Assembly: GCF_050750585.1 (NCBI RefSeq)
Contig: NZ_JBOJLM010000006.1
Span: forward strand, 62,001-126,000
Length of the DNA stretch: 64,000 nt
Direction: 5' to 3'
From: Salinimicrobium sp050750585
GTDB lineage: Bacteria; Bacteroidota; Bacteroidia; Flavobacteriales; Flavobacteriaceae
Shown: one piece after another, positions 8,237 to 16,675 of the stretch
How the letters are laid out: each line of letters begins with the position of its first letter
Position numbering within the stretch: position 1 is the first letter of the stretch
Notes under the pieces: model-generated
What the model was told of the DNA's origin: nothing
What the model saw: the letters and a program-made list of their open reading frames with translations, nothing else
The model's database searches: none
Made by a program: the position numbers and the translations under genes

Positions 8237-9391
8237 TTATTTAAGGTTGCTTAGTAGGAATTTGAGCTTGTCATTGGTGTTCCTGTTCTCCTGAAAAGAA
8301 TGAGGAAAGTGGGTGTTCTTTTTAGCCAGTTCTTTTTGCTGAAGCTTTTCGATGAGTTCGGCATCTTCAAGAGCCACCTTACCGGTAAGCAGTAGCCCCA
8401 TGTCCTTTTCAGAAGCATAATAGTCATAGACCTTTTTAAGGCCGGGCAGGTATTGATAATCTTTGGTAAATCCGCCACCGCGGTGTGCTCTTAGGGAAAT
8501 CAACCAGGAAGTTTCGCGGTCAAGCTTGTACTGGCTGTACAAGAGATCAAAGGTATCACTAAAGCTGTAGCCTTTTATGAGGCTATCGGCAGCAAGTACC
8601 CGGTAAGCCAGTTCCTTTACCCTTTTTAGACTTAGGCTGTCGCTCATATATTCGCTAAAAATTCCGAGTCCGGCCTGGGTAGGATGATTATTGGCGAAGC
8701 CGTGTGAAAAGATCCTCAGGGTTTGGTCTAATCCGTTAAAGGTAGTGAGCATGTTTACAGAGATCTCGTGATTTGAAAGAACTTTCAGGTCATTGTCACT
8801 GAATTTCCTGTTCTTCTTGACCACAAGTTCACCCGAATTTAATGCCATGGCTGCTCCCGTGATGCTATTACTCTGTCTTATCCGGAATTTAAAAGGATAT
8901 CTTTCCCCAAAAGCCTGAAAATAAGCCTGTGCCTGATCGGCATTATAACGGGGCACCATTTCTTCGGCGTCTTCCTCTTTGTGAAAATGAAGGATGAATT
9001 TCGCATTTTTGACATCCTTCTCTGTGGGGGTTCCAAATACCCGCAGCGAATTGTAAAAGAACTTTTTTTCTTTACCCACGGTAGCAACACACTGCACCAA
9101 ACCAGAATATTCATAAACGGCATCGTAGTAAAGTTTGTAAATATCTTCATCGGGAATGTCTTCCAGCCTTTGGCTGAATAATTGCCGTTGTAGCGTATAG
9201 GGATCAAACTTGAGTTTCCTGTATTTGAAAACCGGATCTTCTGAAAATTTGGAACCAAAAAAGCGCTTTTTTTCCTGCTCAATATTCAGCGGATTCAAAT
9301 AATTGAGTACGTCTATCTCCCGAACAAGGCGGTCGAGATTCTGGTCAATTTGCAGAAGCGTTTTGTAGTAGCTGCGGGTTTTATCGGTCAT
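8237..9391 (-). CDS. DUF1704 / tyrosine-carboxypeptidase-like protein with altered metal site
   Basis: The 384-residue protein matches the DUF1704 family (also annotated as flavohemoglobin expression-modulating QEGLA-motif proteins), related to the MATCAP metallopeptidases with HExxxH. The corresponding segment here is NHEISVNMLTTFNG, with His 208 and Glu 209 kept but the second ligand His replaced by Asn 213. The QEGLA motif reads TQAGLG (238-243), with Glu 247 in FSEYM following. The family fold is clear but zinc-dependent catalysis is doubtful unless Asn can act as ligand. No signal peptide is present. It has no close operon partner: the upstream symporter stop is 109 bases away. Confidence 0.72.
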   Translation of the reverse strand: MTDKTRSYYKTLLQIDQNLDRLVREIDVLNYLNPLNIEQEKKRFFGSKFSEDPVFKYRKLKFDPYTLQRQLFSQRLEDIPDEDIYKLYYDAVYEYSGLVQCVATVGKEKKFFYNSLRVFGTPTEKDVKNAKFILHFHKEEDAEEMVPRYNADQAQAYFQAFGERYPFKFRIRQSNSITGAAMALNSGELVVKKNRKFSDNDLKVLSNHEISVNMLTTFNGLDQTLRIFSHGFANNHPTQAGLGIFSEYMSDSLSLKRVKELAYRVLAADSLIKGYSFSDTFDLLYSQYKLDRETSWLISLRAHRGGGFTKDYQYLPGLKKVYDYYASEKDMGLLLTGKVALEDAELIEKLQQKELAKKNTHFPHSFQENRNTNDKLKFLLSNLK

Positions 9392-9500
9392 TACTGAACA
9401 AATTCAGGTTAAAAATTAATCCCGCGCAAATACAAGAAATTCCTGTAAGCCTCGCAAGCTTTATGTGTGAAAAAATGACGAACTACAGGATAAAAAATCC

Positions 9501-10826
9501 CTATTTTTCTTTGGAGATCTTTTCCTTTTTTGGAAGGTTATCATCCCACTTTCTTTCATGCGGTTCTCCCAGTTTATCTACAGATTTTGCTACCATCATA
9601 GAAACAGCAGCATCTCCTGTAACATTCACCATAGTACGGCACATATCTAAAGGCCTGTCTACAGCAAAAATGAGAGCAAGACCCGCTTCGGGGATCCCGG
9701 CCTGGGCAAGTACAATAACCAGCATCACCATTCCCGCACCCGGTACTGCCGCCGAACCAATGGACGCCAGGGTGGCAGTGGCAATAATTCCCAGTTGCGC
9801 ACCAATAGAAAGATCCATACCAAAAGCCTGGGCAATAAAAACTGCCGCCACGGCCTGGTATAAACTGGTTCCATCCATGTTTATTGTAGCTCCAATTGGT
9901 AGCACAAAACTTGTCACCTCTTCGTGCACGCCCAGGTGTTCTTCGGTCCTCTCCATAGTTACAGGGAGGGTCGCCGCACTTGAACTTGTAGAAAAAGCTA
10001 AAAGCTGTGCCGGGGCAATCCCGTTTTCAAAGAAAGACGGGGTACGCCCGGTAAAGATCCAGACCAACATCATATAAACCCCAATCATTAAAGCAAGCCC
10101 TACCAGCACTGTAATGGCATACATGGCCAGCGCTGCAAAAAGATCGGAACTGGGTGACTCTACCACCAGAGCAGCCAGAAGAGCAAAAACTCCATACGGC
10201 GCAGCCAGCATGATAAGGTCAATTAATTTGAGAATTACTTCATTAAACCCGTCAAAAAAGGCTTTTACGGGCTTCGCTGTTTCTTCGGGTATTAAGATGA
10301 GACCAATTCCAAAGAAGATCGCAAAAAAGATAACCTGTAACATATTCCCGTTGTCACTGGCTGCAGCAAATATATTCCCGGGAACAAGATCTTCAAGTGC
10401 CTGTAAAGGCCCCGCATCCTTTTGTCTTTGGGCATCGGCAATGCGCACATTGGCATCACCTTCATAACTCGTAATGAGGTCATTTCGGGTACTTTCGGCA
10501 ATTGCTGCACCGGGCTGAATGACGTTGACCATCACCAGACCTATTGTTACTGCAATCACCGTAGTTGCTACATAAATGAGAATAGTACGGGTTCCCATTT
10601 TCGACAACTTCGAGATATCTTTTAAATCGGAGATCCCTTTAATAAGGGACGCCAAAATAAGAGGCACTGCAATTAATTTTAAGGCATTGATGAAAATATT
10701 TCCGAAAGGTTTGATCCAGTCACTAATAAATTCGGCTCCCCAGGAAAAATTGGTCATTAGAAGGGCGAAAATCACCCCGGCGGCCATTCCCAGTAAGATC
10801 TGCCAGTGCAGCGCTAATTTTTTCAT
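9501..10826 (-). CDS. Dicarboxylate/amino-acid:cation symporter (DAACS family)
   Basis: This 441-residue inner-membrane protein has the glutamate-transporter fold, importing dicarboxylates or acidic amino acids with Na+ or H+. Hairpin-1 motif STSSSAATLP lies near residue 278, the TM7 unwound motif NMDGTSLYQ near 317, and the hairpin-2/TM8 substrate site DRPLDMCRTMVNVTGDA near 389. An extra hydrophilic insertion around residues 115-165 is seen in many Bacteroidota members. The N-terminus MKKLALHWQILLG starts the first helix directly. The gene lies 18 bases after aroC on the same strand and is likely cotranscribed with it. Confidence 0.92.
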   Translation of the reverse strand: MKKLALHWQILLGMAAGVIFALLMTNFSWGAEFISDWIKPFGNIFINALKLIAVPLILASLIKGISDLKDISKLSKMGTRTILIYVATTVIAVTIGLVMVNVIQPGAAIAESTRNDLITSYEGDANVRIADAQRQKDAGPLQALEDLVPGNIFAAASDNGNMLQVIFFAIFFGIGLILIPEETAKPVKAFFDGFNEVILKLIDLIMLAAPYGVFALLAALVVESPSSDLFAALAMYAITVLVGLALMIGVYMMLVWIFTGRTPSFFENGIAPAQLLAFSTSSSAATLPVTMERTEEHLGVHEEVTSFVLPIGATINMDGTSLYQAVAAVFIAQAFGMDLSIGAQLGIIATATLASIGSAAVPGAGMVMLVIVLAQAGIPEAGLALIFAVDRPLDMCRTMVNVTGDAAVSMMVAKSVDKLGEPHERKWDDNLPKKEKISKEK

Positions 10827-10844
10827 ACTAAAGTATCTCTGAAA

Positions 10845-11909
10845 TTATATTTTTGACGTTTTGTTCAACAAATAAAAATCGGCGAGAACCAGAGCCGCCA
10901 TTGCCTCTACAATAGGAATTGCCCGCGGCACCACACATGGGTCATGCCTGCCCTTGCCCTGCATTTCTACCTCCTGCCCTTCAGCATTTATGGTCTTTTG
11001 CTTTTGCATAAGGGTAGCTACGGGTTTAAAGGCAACCCGAAAAGTTATATCCATACCGTTAGAAATACCTCCCTGGATTCCTCCGCTATAGTTGGTAATC
11101 GTAGAGCCATCGGTTCGAAAATGATCGTTGTGCTCACTGCCTTTCATAGACGCACCTGCAAAGCCGCTTCCATATTCAAATCCTTTAACGGCATTTATGG
11201 AAAGCATAGCTCCACCCAAAGCGGCATGAAGTTTATCAAAGACAGGTTCTCCAAGCCCAACGGGAACATTAGAAATCACGCATTCCACTACTCCACCCAC
11301 AGTGTCTCCCTGCGACCGAATTTGCTTAATGAAAGTTTCCATTTCTTCGGCAGTTGCAGGATCGGGACATCGCACCGGATTCTTTTCTATTTCGGAAAGA
11401 TCCAGCTCCTCAAATTTCTTCTGAAGCTTAATATCTCCTACCGCAGAAGTATAAGCGGTGAAGGTAACGTCTTTCATCAATTGTTTTGCAATCGCTCCGG
11501 CCGCTACCCTACAGGCAGTCTCGCGGGCCGATGATCTTCCACCACCCCTGTAATCCCTGTTGCCGTATTTTTGATCGTAAGTATAATCGGCATGAGAAGG
11601 ACGATACACATCTTTAATATGCGAATAGTCATTTGACTTCTGGTTGGCATTTTCGATGATAAAGCCAATAGGCGTACCCGTTGTATTCCCCTCAAAAATC
11701 CCCGAGAGGAATTTTACCGTATCGGGTTCTTTGCGCTGGGTTACGATAGAAGATTGCCCGGGTCTACGCCTGGCCAACTCCTGCTGTACCTGTTCGGTGT
11801 CAATAGGGAGACCGGCGGGACAACCGTCAATCACTCCGCCGATAGCCTGGCCATGTGATTCCCCAAAAGTGACAAGTTTAAATAGATTTCCAAAGGAATT
11901 TCCGGCCAT
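10845..11909 (-). CDS. aroC: Chorismate synthase
   Basis: AroC makes chorismate from EPSP with reduced FMN, the last shared step of aromatic amino acid synthesis. The 354-residue length is normal. The three family signatures are visible: GESHGQAIGGVIDGCPAG near residue 14, GNRDYRGGGRSSARETA near residue 116, and the C-terminal GKGRHDPCVVPRAIP with its conserved Arg/His. The start at MAGNSFGNLFKLVTFGESHG is the standard N-terminus. The gene sits 50 bases after the FAD/Fe-S oxidase and 18 bases before the symporter, all on one strand. Confidence 0.96.
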   Translation of the reverse strand: MAGNSFGNLFKLVTFGESHGQAIGGVIDGCPAGLPIDTEQVQQELARRRPGQSSIVTQRKEPDTVKFLSGIFEGNTTGTPIGFIIENANQKSNDYSHIKDVYRPSHADYTYDQKYGNRDYRGGGRSSARETACRVAAGAIAKQLMKDVTFTAYTSAVGDIKLQKKFEELDLSEIEKNPVRCPDPATAEEMETFIKQIRSQGDTVGGVVECVISNVPVGLGEPVFDKLHAALGGAMLSINAVKGFEYGSGFAGASMKGSEHNDHFRTDGSTITNYSGGIQGGISNGMDITFRVAFKPVATLMQKQKTINAEGQEVEMQGKGRHDPCVVPRAIPIVEAMAALVLADFYLLNKTSKI

Positions 11910-11959
11910 TGAAGGTGATTTTGAGCAAATGTAATTTTTTAAGCCAAGATTTAAAAATG

Positions 11960-14869
11960 TTATTTAAGAGCCGCGGCCATAATCACTACAGGATGAAGGG
12001 CTTTTTTGCCGGTTCCGTCGTAGATTTGATGTCGGCAGCTGGTTCCCGGAGCAGCAATAACTGTCTCTGCGGAAGCTTTTCGCACTGCAGGGAACAGCGT
12101 TTGTTCACCAATCTGCATACTTACCTCATAATGCTCTTTTTCATAACCAAAAGAACCTGCCATACCACAACAACCTGAAGGGATCACGGTTACTTCAAAA
12201 TTCTTCGGAAGGTTGAGCATCACAAAAGTATTCTCTACACCCGCCAAAGCTTTCTGGTGGCAATGCCCATGTAACTTGATCCGTTTCTTTTCCGAAGAAA
12301 AGGAATCGGCAGTAATATTTCCAGCGATAACTTCTTTCTTAAAAAACTCTTCGAGTAAAAAGGCATTTTTGGATACTTTCATGGCAGCCTCCTTATCATC
12401 GGCCAGCCTCAAATATTCATCCCTAAAGCTCAATATTGCTGAAGGTTCCAGCCCGAGCAACGGACGCTCTTCAGAAATAATATCCTTGAAAATTGAAACG
12501 TTTTTATTGGCTACTTCTTTAGCTTCCTTTAAAAAGCCTTTTGAAATAAATCCACGTCCACTTTCAGGATGTTTTACAATTTTCACCTCATAGTTGAGCC
12601 CTTCAAGCAGCTTTATTGCAGCCACACCAACTTCAGAATCAAGATAATTGGTAAATTCATCGTTAAAGAGATAAACGGTTTTAATAGGCGTGGTAAGCTT
12701 TCTCTCATTCTTTTTATAATAAGAAGAAAGGGTTTGCTGGGAAAGAGCAGGCAAACGTCGGTGTGGCGCAATACCCATTGATTTCTTTATAAGACCCCCT
12801 GTAAGCGCATTTGAAAACATAAGGTTCGAAAAAGGGGAAAATCGCCAGGTCTTTTTGTTGAGGGCAGCGTTGAATGCAAAAGCTTTTGAACGGAGCGAAC
12901 TGCCGTTGGTACTGTTGTATTGATACTGAAACTCTGCCTTATAAGCGGCCATATCAACATTAGAAGGACATTCACTTTTACAGCCTTTACAGCTAATGCA
13001 CAGGTCAAGAACTTCCTTTAACTCTTCATGATCAAACTTATTTTGTTTATCAGAATTTGTCAAAAATTCCCTCAAAGCATTGGCACGGGCCCTGGTGGTA
13101 TCTTTTTCATTGCGGGTGGCACGGTAACTGGGGCACATTACGCCTCCTGCTTCGGCAGGTTTGCGGCAGTCGCCACTCCCGTTACAATTTTCGGCCCCTC
13201 TTAGAATTCCGAGAGAATCGGAGAAATCCATAATTGTTTCGATTTCGGGCTCTTTTCTACCCGGCACGTACCTTAGGCTCTCGTCCATTGGAGGAGCGTC
13301 AATAATTTTCCCCGGATTAAATATGTTATTTGGATCGAAGATATTTTTTACCCTTTTTAAGAGGTTGTAATTCTCTTCTCCTATCATGAGCTGTATAAAC
13401 TCGGCCCGTACCCTGCCATCACCGTGTTCCCCACTCATAGAACCCCCGTATTTTTTAACAAGGGCAGCCACTTCTTCAGTAATTTTTCTAAAGAGCACCA
13501 CATCATCTTCCTTTTTAAGGTTAAGGATAGGTCTTAAGTGCAGTTCCCCTGCGCCGGCATGAGCATAGTACACCGCATCCTGCCCGTAGTTGAGCATTAA
13601 TTGGGAAAATTCTGAAATATATGCAGCGAGATCTTCTACCGCCACAGCTGTATCTTCTATACAAGCCACGGCTTTACGGTCGCCTACAATATTTCCGAGA
13701 AGCCCCAGTCCTGCTTTCCTCAATTCCAGCGCAAGATCTATGGTTTCATTCCGAAGTACCGGAAGTGCATAGGCAAGTCCGGAATCTGTGAGGGTTTTTA
13801 GGAGTTCGGCAGTACGGTTTGTTAATTCTTCTTCTGAAGATGATCTTATTTCGAGCATGAGGATAGCTGCAGGGTCACCTTCTATAAAAAAACGATTTTC
13901 CCGATATTTAAGACTGTTTTTGGTACAGTCCAGGATCACCTTATCCATCATCTCACAGGTGAACAGCGAATGCTGCATTGCCGGAACAACCGCCTGCAGG
14001 CACTTTTCCAATGACTCAAAATGTGCAGCGATCATTACAGCATTTACCGGTGGCAGTGCATCGAGCTGCAGAGTAATTTCAGTAGTAAAAGCCAAAGTAC
14101 CTTCACTGCCGCTCAATAGCTTACAAATATTGATCTTATCTTCACTTCCTCCCAAAACTTCAGCTGTCAGAAGCTCATCTACTGCATAACCAGTGTTACG
14201 GCGATGGATCTCTGGTTTTGGAAAGCCTGCTATAATTTGTTCACGCACAGCTTCAGGCTTAAGCTCTTCATAAAGTTTCCGGTAGATTTCGCCTTCCATG
14301 GAATCCAACTCCATTTTATTGCGGAATTCTTCCGAAGAAATTTCAGAAAAAAAAGCTTCTGAGCCATCGCTGAGCAGCACTTTCATTTCCACAACCTTTT
14401 CGCGAGTGGTTCCATATTTGATCGAAGTGGTTCCGCTGGAATTATTACCAACCATTCCACCTATCATACAACGGTTTGAAGTAGAAGTATTTGGGCCGAA
14501 AAACAGCTTGTGAGCCTGCAGGTACCTGTTAAGGTCATCTCGAATGACTCCCGGCTGAACTTTAACAGTTTTCTTATCTGTATCAAGTTCAAGAATGGAA
14601 GTGAAATATTTCGAGACATCAACTACAATACCTTCCCCTACACACTGCCCGGCAAGGGAAGTACCGGCTGTACGCGGAATGAGCGACGTATTGTTTTCAT
14701 TCGCAAAAGAAATAAGCTGCTTTATGTCTTCCAGATTTTTTGGATAGGCTACAGCGAGAGGAATGGTGCGATAAACAGAAGCATCTGTTGCAAAAATTCT
14801 TCGCCACAGGGCATCATAGAAGAGTTCACCTTGCAGGTCTTGGTCAAGTTTTTGTAGTTTTTGATTCAT
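11960..14869 (-). CDS. FAD-linked oxidase with Fe-S and CCG domains (YdiJ/D-2-hydroxyglutarate dehydrogenase type)
   Basis: The 969-residue protein joins four parts in order: a PCMH-type FAD-binding domain (signature RTAGTSLAGQCVGEG near residue 62), an FAD-oxidase C-terminal domain (to about residue 510, including GSMSGEHGDGR), a ferredoxin-like region with CISCKGCKSECP near 620, and a C-terminal CCG domain with HCHQKAL and SGCCGMAGSFGYE near 896. This matches the YdiJ-type D-2-hydroxy-acid dehydrogenases that pass electrons from D-2-hydroxyglutarate or D-lactate to an acceptor. The first Cys of the upstream cluster is less standard (GSGDCRKPAEAGGVMCP). No signal peptide, so it works in the cytoplasm, possibly at the membrane. 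Confidence 0.88.
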   Translation of the reverse strand: MNQKLQKLDQDLQGELFYDALWRRIFATDASVYRTIPLAVAYPKNLEDIKQLISFANENNTSLIPRTAGTSLAGQCVGEGIVVDVSKYFTSILELDTDKKTVKVQPGVIRDDLNRYLQAHKLFFGPNTSTSNRCMIGGMVGNNSSGTTSIKYGTTREKVVEMKVLLSDGSEAFFSEISSEEFRNKMELDSMEGEIYRKLYEELKPEAVREQIIAGFPKPEIHRRNTGYAVDELLTAEVLGGSEDKINICKLLSGSEGTLAFTTEITLQLDALPPVNAVMIAAHFESLEKCLQAVVPAMQHSLFTCEMMDKVILDCTKNSLKYRENRFFIEGDPAAILMLEIRSSSEEELTNRTAELLKTLTDSGLAYALPVLRNETIDLALELRKAGLGLLGNIVGDRKAVACIEDTAVAVEDLAAYISEFSQLMLNYGQDAVYYAHAGAGELHLRPILNLKKEDDVVLFRKITEEVAALVKKYGGSMSGEHGDGRVRAEFIQLMIGEENYNLLKRVKNIFDPNNIFNPGKIIDAPPMDESLRYVPGRKEPEIETIMDFSDSLGILRGAENCNGSGDCRKPAEAGGVMCPSYRATRNEKDTTRARANALREFLTNSDKQNKFDHEELKEVLDLCISCKGCKSECPSNVDMAAYKAEFQYQYNSTNGSSLRSKAFAFNAALNKKTWRFSPFSNLMFSNALTGGLIKKSMGIAPHRRLPALSQQTLSSYYKKNERKLTTPIKTVYLFNDEFTNYLDSEVGVAAIKLLEGLNYEVKIVKHPESGRGFISKGFLKEAKEVANKNVSIFKDIISEERPLLGLEPSAILSFRDEYLRLADDKEAAMKVSKNAFLLEEFFKKEVIAGNITADSFSSEKKRIKLHGHCHQKALAGVENTFVMLNLPKNFEVTVIPSGCCGMAGSFGYEKEHYEVSMQIGEQTLFPAVRKASAETVIAAPGTSCRHQIYDGTGKKALHPVVIMAAALK

Positions 14870-14969
14870 AGGGGAGCAGTAACAGGTTATGGCAGACTGA
14901 TTAACAGGCCTTTATTAACATTAACATTTAATTAGCGGAAGTGAGGGGTAATCGATATATCAGATAGTC

Positions 14970-14977
14970 TAATTTTG
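14970..14977 (+). promoter_or_regulatory. Probable -7 promoter element for the barrel gene at 15002
   Basis: TAATTTTG matches TAnnTTTG and lies 24 bases before the ATG. No TTG -33 element at proper spacing was found, so the call rests on the -7 match and position. Confidence 0.4.
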
Positions 14978-15001
14978 TAGGAACAAATTAAATGAAAAGA
15001 T

Positions 15002-15487
15002 ATGAAAAAAATCGTTTTACTAACCTTATGTATTTTTGGTTTTAGCCTTTCTTCACAAGCACAAAATATTGCAGATCATGCTTTGGGTTTACGTTTAGGA
15101 GACAACAATGGAGTTGGAACTGAAATTTCGTACCAGCACGGATTGTCAGAAAACAACCGACTTGAACTGGATCTTGGTTGGAGCAGCCGTGGAGAATACG
15201 ATGCTTTTCGCCTTACGGGAATATATCAATGGCTTTGGAATATCGAAGGAGGATTTAACTGGTATGCCGGTGTTGGAGCAGGTGTTGGTTCTGTTGATGT
15301 TAATGACCACGATCATGATGATGATGACGGTCTTTTTGTTACTGCAGCAGGAAACATTGGAGTTGAATACGATTTTGACTTTCCACTCCTGTTATCTCTT
15401 GACTTTAGACCAGAAGTTGGTTTAGTCAATTATTATGGTGATGACCTTGGGTTTGATATAGCTTTGGGTATCAGATATCAGTTCTAA
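15002..15487 (+). CDS. Small outer-membrane beta-barrel protein with acidic/His loop
   Basis: The 161-residue protein has a signal peptide (KKIVLLTLCIFGFSLSSQAQ) and then about eight short amphipathic strands ending in LGIRYQF, typical of small eight-stranded barrels. Between strands lies a striking hydrophilic loop, DVNDHDHDDDDG (about residues 99-110), that could bind divalent cations. No enzyme motif is visible. It stands alone on its strand, with its own -7 element upstream and a bidirectional terminator downstream. Function is unknown. Confidence 0.78.
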   Translation: MKKIVLLTLCIFGFSLSSQAQNIADHALGLRLGDNNGVGTEISYQHGLSENNRLELDLGWSSRGEYDAFRLTGIYQWLWNIEGGFNWYAGVGAGVGSVDVNDHDHDDDDGLFVTAAGNIGVEYDFDFPLLLSLDFRPEVGLVNYYGDDLGFDIALGIRYQF

Positions 15488-15505
15488 TAATCCTTTCGGA
15501 TTTAC

Positions 15506-15540
15506 AAAAGGCTCCCAAAATTAATTTTTGGGAGCCTTTT
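15506..15540. terminator. Bidirectional terminator overlapping the bshA stop
   Basis: Arms at 15506-15520 and 15526-15540 (AAAAGGCTCCC with GGGAGCCTTTT plus an A/T extension) form a perfect 15-bp stem with T-runs on both strands. It serves the barrel gene on the plus strand and bshA on the minus strand. The last codons and stop of bshA lie inside the stem. Confidence 0.88.
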
Positions 15541-16672
15541 CTTTTTGAGTAATATCTAAAGCTTTTTGATAAAGGTTTTCATAGAGAGGAACAACCGAAT
15601 ACACATCGAAAATAAATGCCTGTTTACGTGCATTTTCCTTGAACATTTTAAGGGTGGCATCATCTTGAAGTATGTGAATAGCATTGGCTGCCATCTCTGA
15701 GATCTCTCCCACATCACTTAAATACCCCGAAAAACCCTGCTTGTTAACTTCGGGCAGACCTCCGGTATTGGTGGAGATCACCGGCACCCCATTCACCATA
15801 GCCTCAAGGGCGGCAAGCCCAAAGCTTTCTTTTTCTGAAGGCAAAAGAAAAAGATCGGAATAGCTCAATACCTGGTCAATCTCATGAGATTCTCCCAGGA
15901 ATAACACCTTATCTTCCAGTGCTAAATCCTGCACCAGTTCTTCAGCCATTTCTCTTTCTGGCCCCTGCCCTACCATGATAAGCTTCGATTTAAGGTTTTT
16001 CTGAATTTCATAAAAGATCATAATCACATCCCTTACCCGCTTTACCTTTCTAAGGTTACTTACGTGGGTAATGATCCTCTCATCACTTTGAGCCAACATA
16101 CTTCTCTGGCAGTTACTAATAGACTGGGTGTATTTTGTGGTATCTATAAAATTTGGCACTACATCTATCTCGCGCTTTACGTTAAAAAGACGCAGGGTAT
16201 CTGCCTTAAGGCTTTGAGATACCGAAGTAACAACATCGCTGCTATTAATACTAAACGTAACTGCCGGTTTATAGAAAGGGTGGTTGCCCACCAGCGTAAT
16301 ATCGGTTCCATGAAGGGTGGTGACCATTGGCAGGTAGATCCCTTCTTCCTCGAGCATCTTTTTTGCCATGTAACCTGCATAGGCATGAGGTATGGCATAA
16401 TGTACGTGCAGCACCTCAATTTTATGCAATTTCACCATATCTACCAACTTGCTGCTTAAGGCAAGCTCGTAAGGCTGATAGTGAAACAGAGGATATTCGG
16501 GTACATTAACTTCATGAAAATGTATATTATGAGAAAGCTGTTCAAGCCTTACCGGCTGCTTATAAGTAATAAAATGGATCTCGTGCCCTCTGCGGGAGAG
16601 CGCCATCCCCAATTCGGTAGCTACCACACCACTTCCCCCAAAAGTGGGGTAACAAACAATGGCTATTTTCAT
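15521..16672 (-). CDS. bshA: N-acetyl-alpha-D-glucosaminyl L-malate synthase BshA
   Basis: BshA transfers GlcNAc from UDP-GlcNAc to L-malate, the first step in bacillithiol synthesis, giving the cell its low-molecular-weight thiol. The 383-residue GT4 enzyme has the diagnostic N-terminus MKIAIVCYPTFGGSGVVATE, the malate/sugar-site segment THVSNLRKVKRV, and the nucleotide-sugar motif SEKESFGLAALEAM near residue 280. It starts three bases after the stop of the GH3 fusion gene, so the two are one operon. The terminal KAPKN-stop is encoded inside the terminator hairpin. Confidence 0.93.
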   Translation of the reverse strand: MKIAIVCYPTFGGSGVVATELGMALSRRGHEIHFITYKQPVRLEQLSHNIHFHEVNVPEYPLFHYQPYELALSSKLVDMVKLHKIEVLHVHYAIPHAYAGYMAKKMLEEEGIYLPMVTTLHGTDITLVGNHPFYKPAVTFSINSSDVVTSVSQSLKADTLRLFNVKREIDVVPNFIDTTKYTQSISNCQRSMLAQSDERIITHVSNLRKVKRVRDVIMIFYEIQKNLKSKLIMVGQGPEREMAEELVQDLALEDKVLFLGESHEIDQVLSYSDLFLLPSEKESFGLAALEAMVNGVPVISTNTGGLPEVNKQGFSGYLSDVGEISEMAANAIHILQDDATLKMFKENARKQAFIFDVYSVVPLYENLYQKALDITQKEKAPKN

Positions 16673-16675
16673 GTA

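Noticed and set aside
9463..10077. 204-codon open frame on the plus strand
   Set aside because: It lies antisense to the symporter gene, whose protein shows all DAACS motifs; the antisense frame has no recognisable product.
10944..11534. 196-codon open frame on the plus strand
   Set aside because: Antisense to aroC, which is clearly coding; the frame encodes no known motif.
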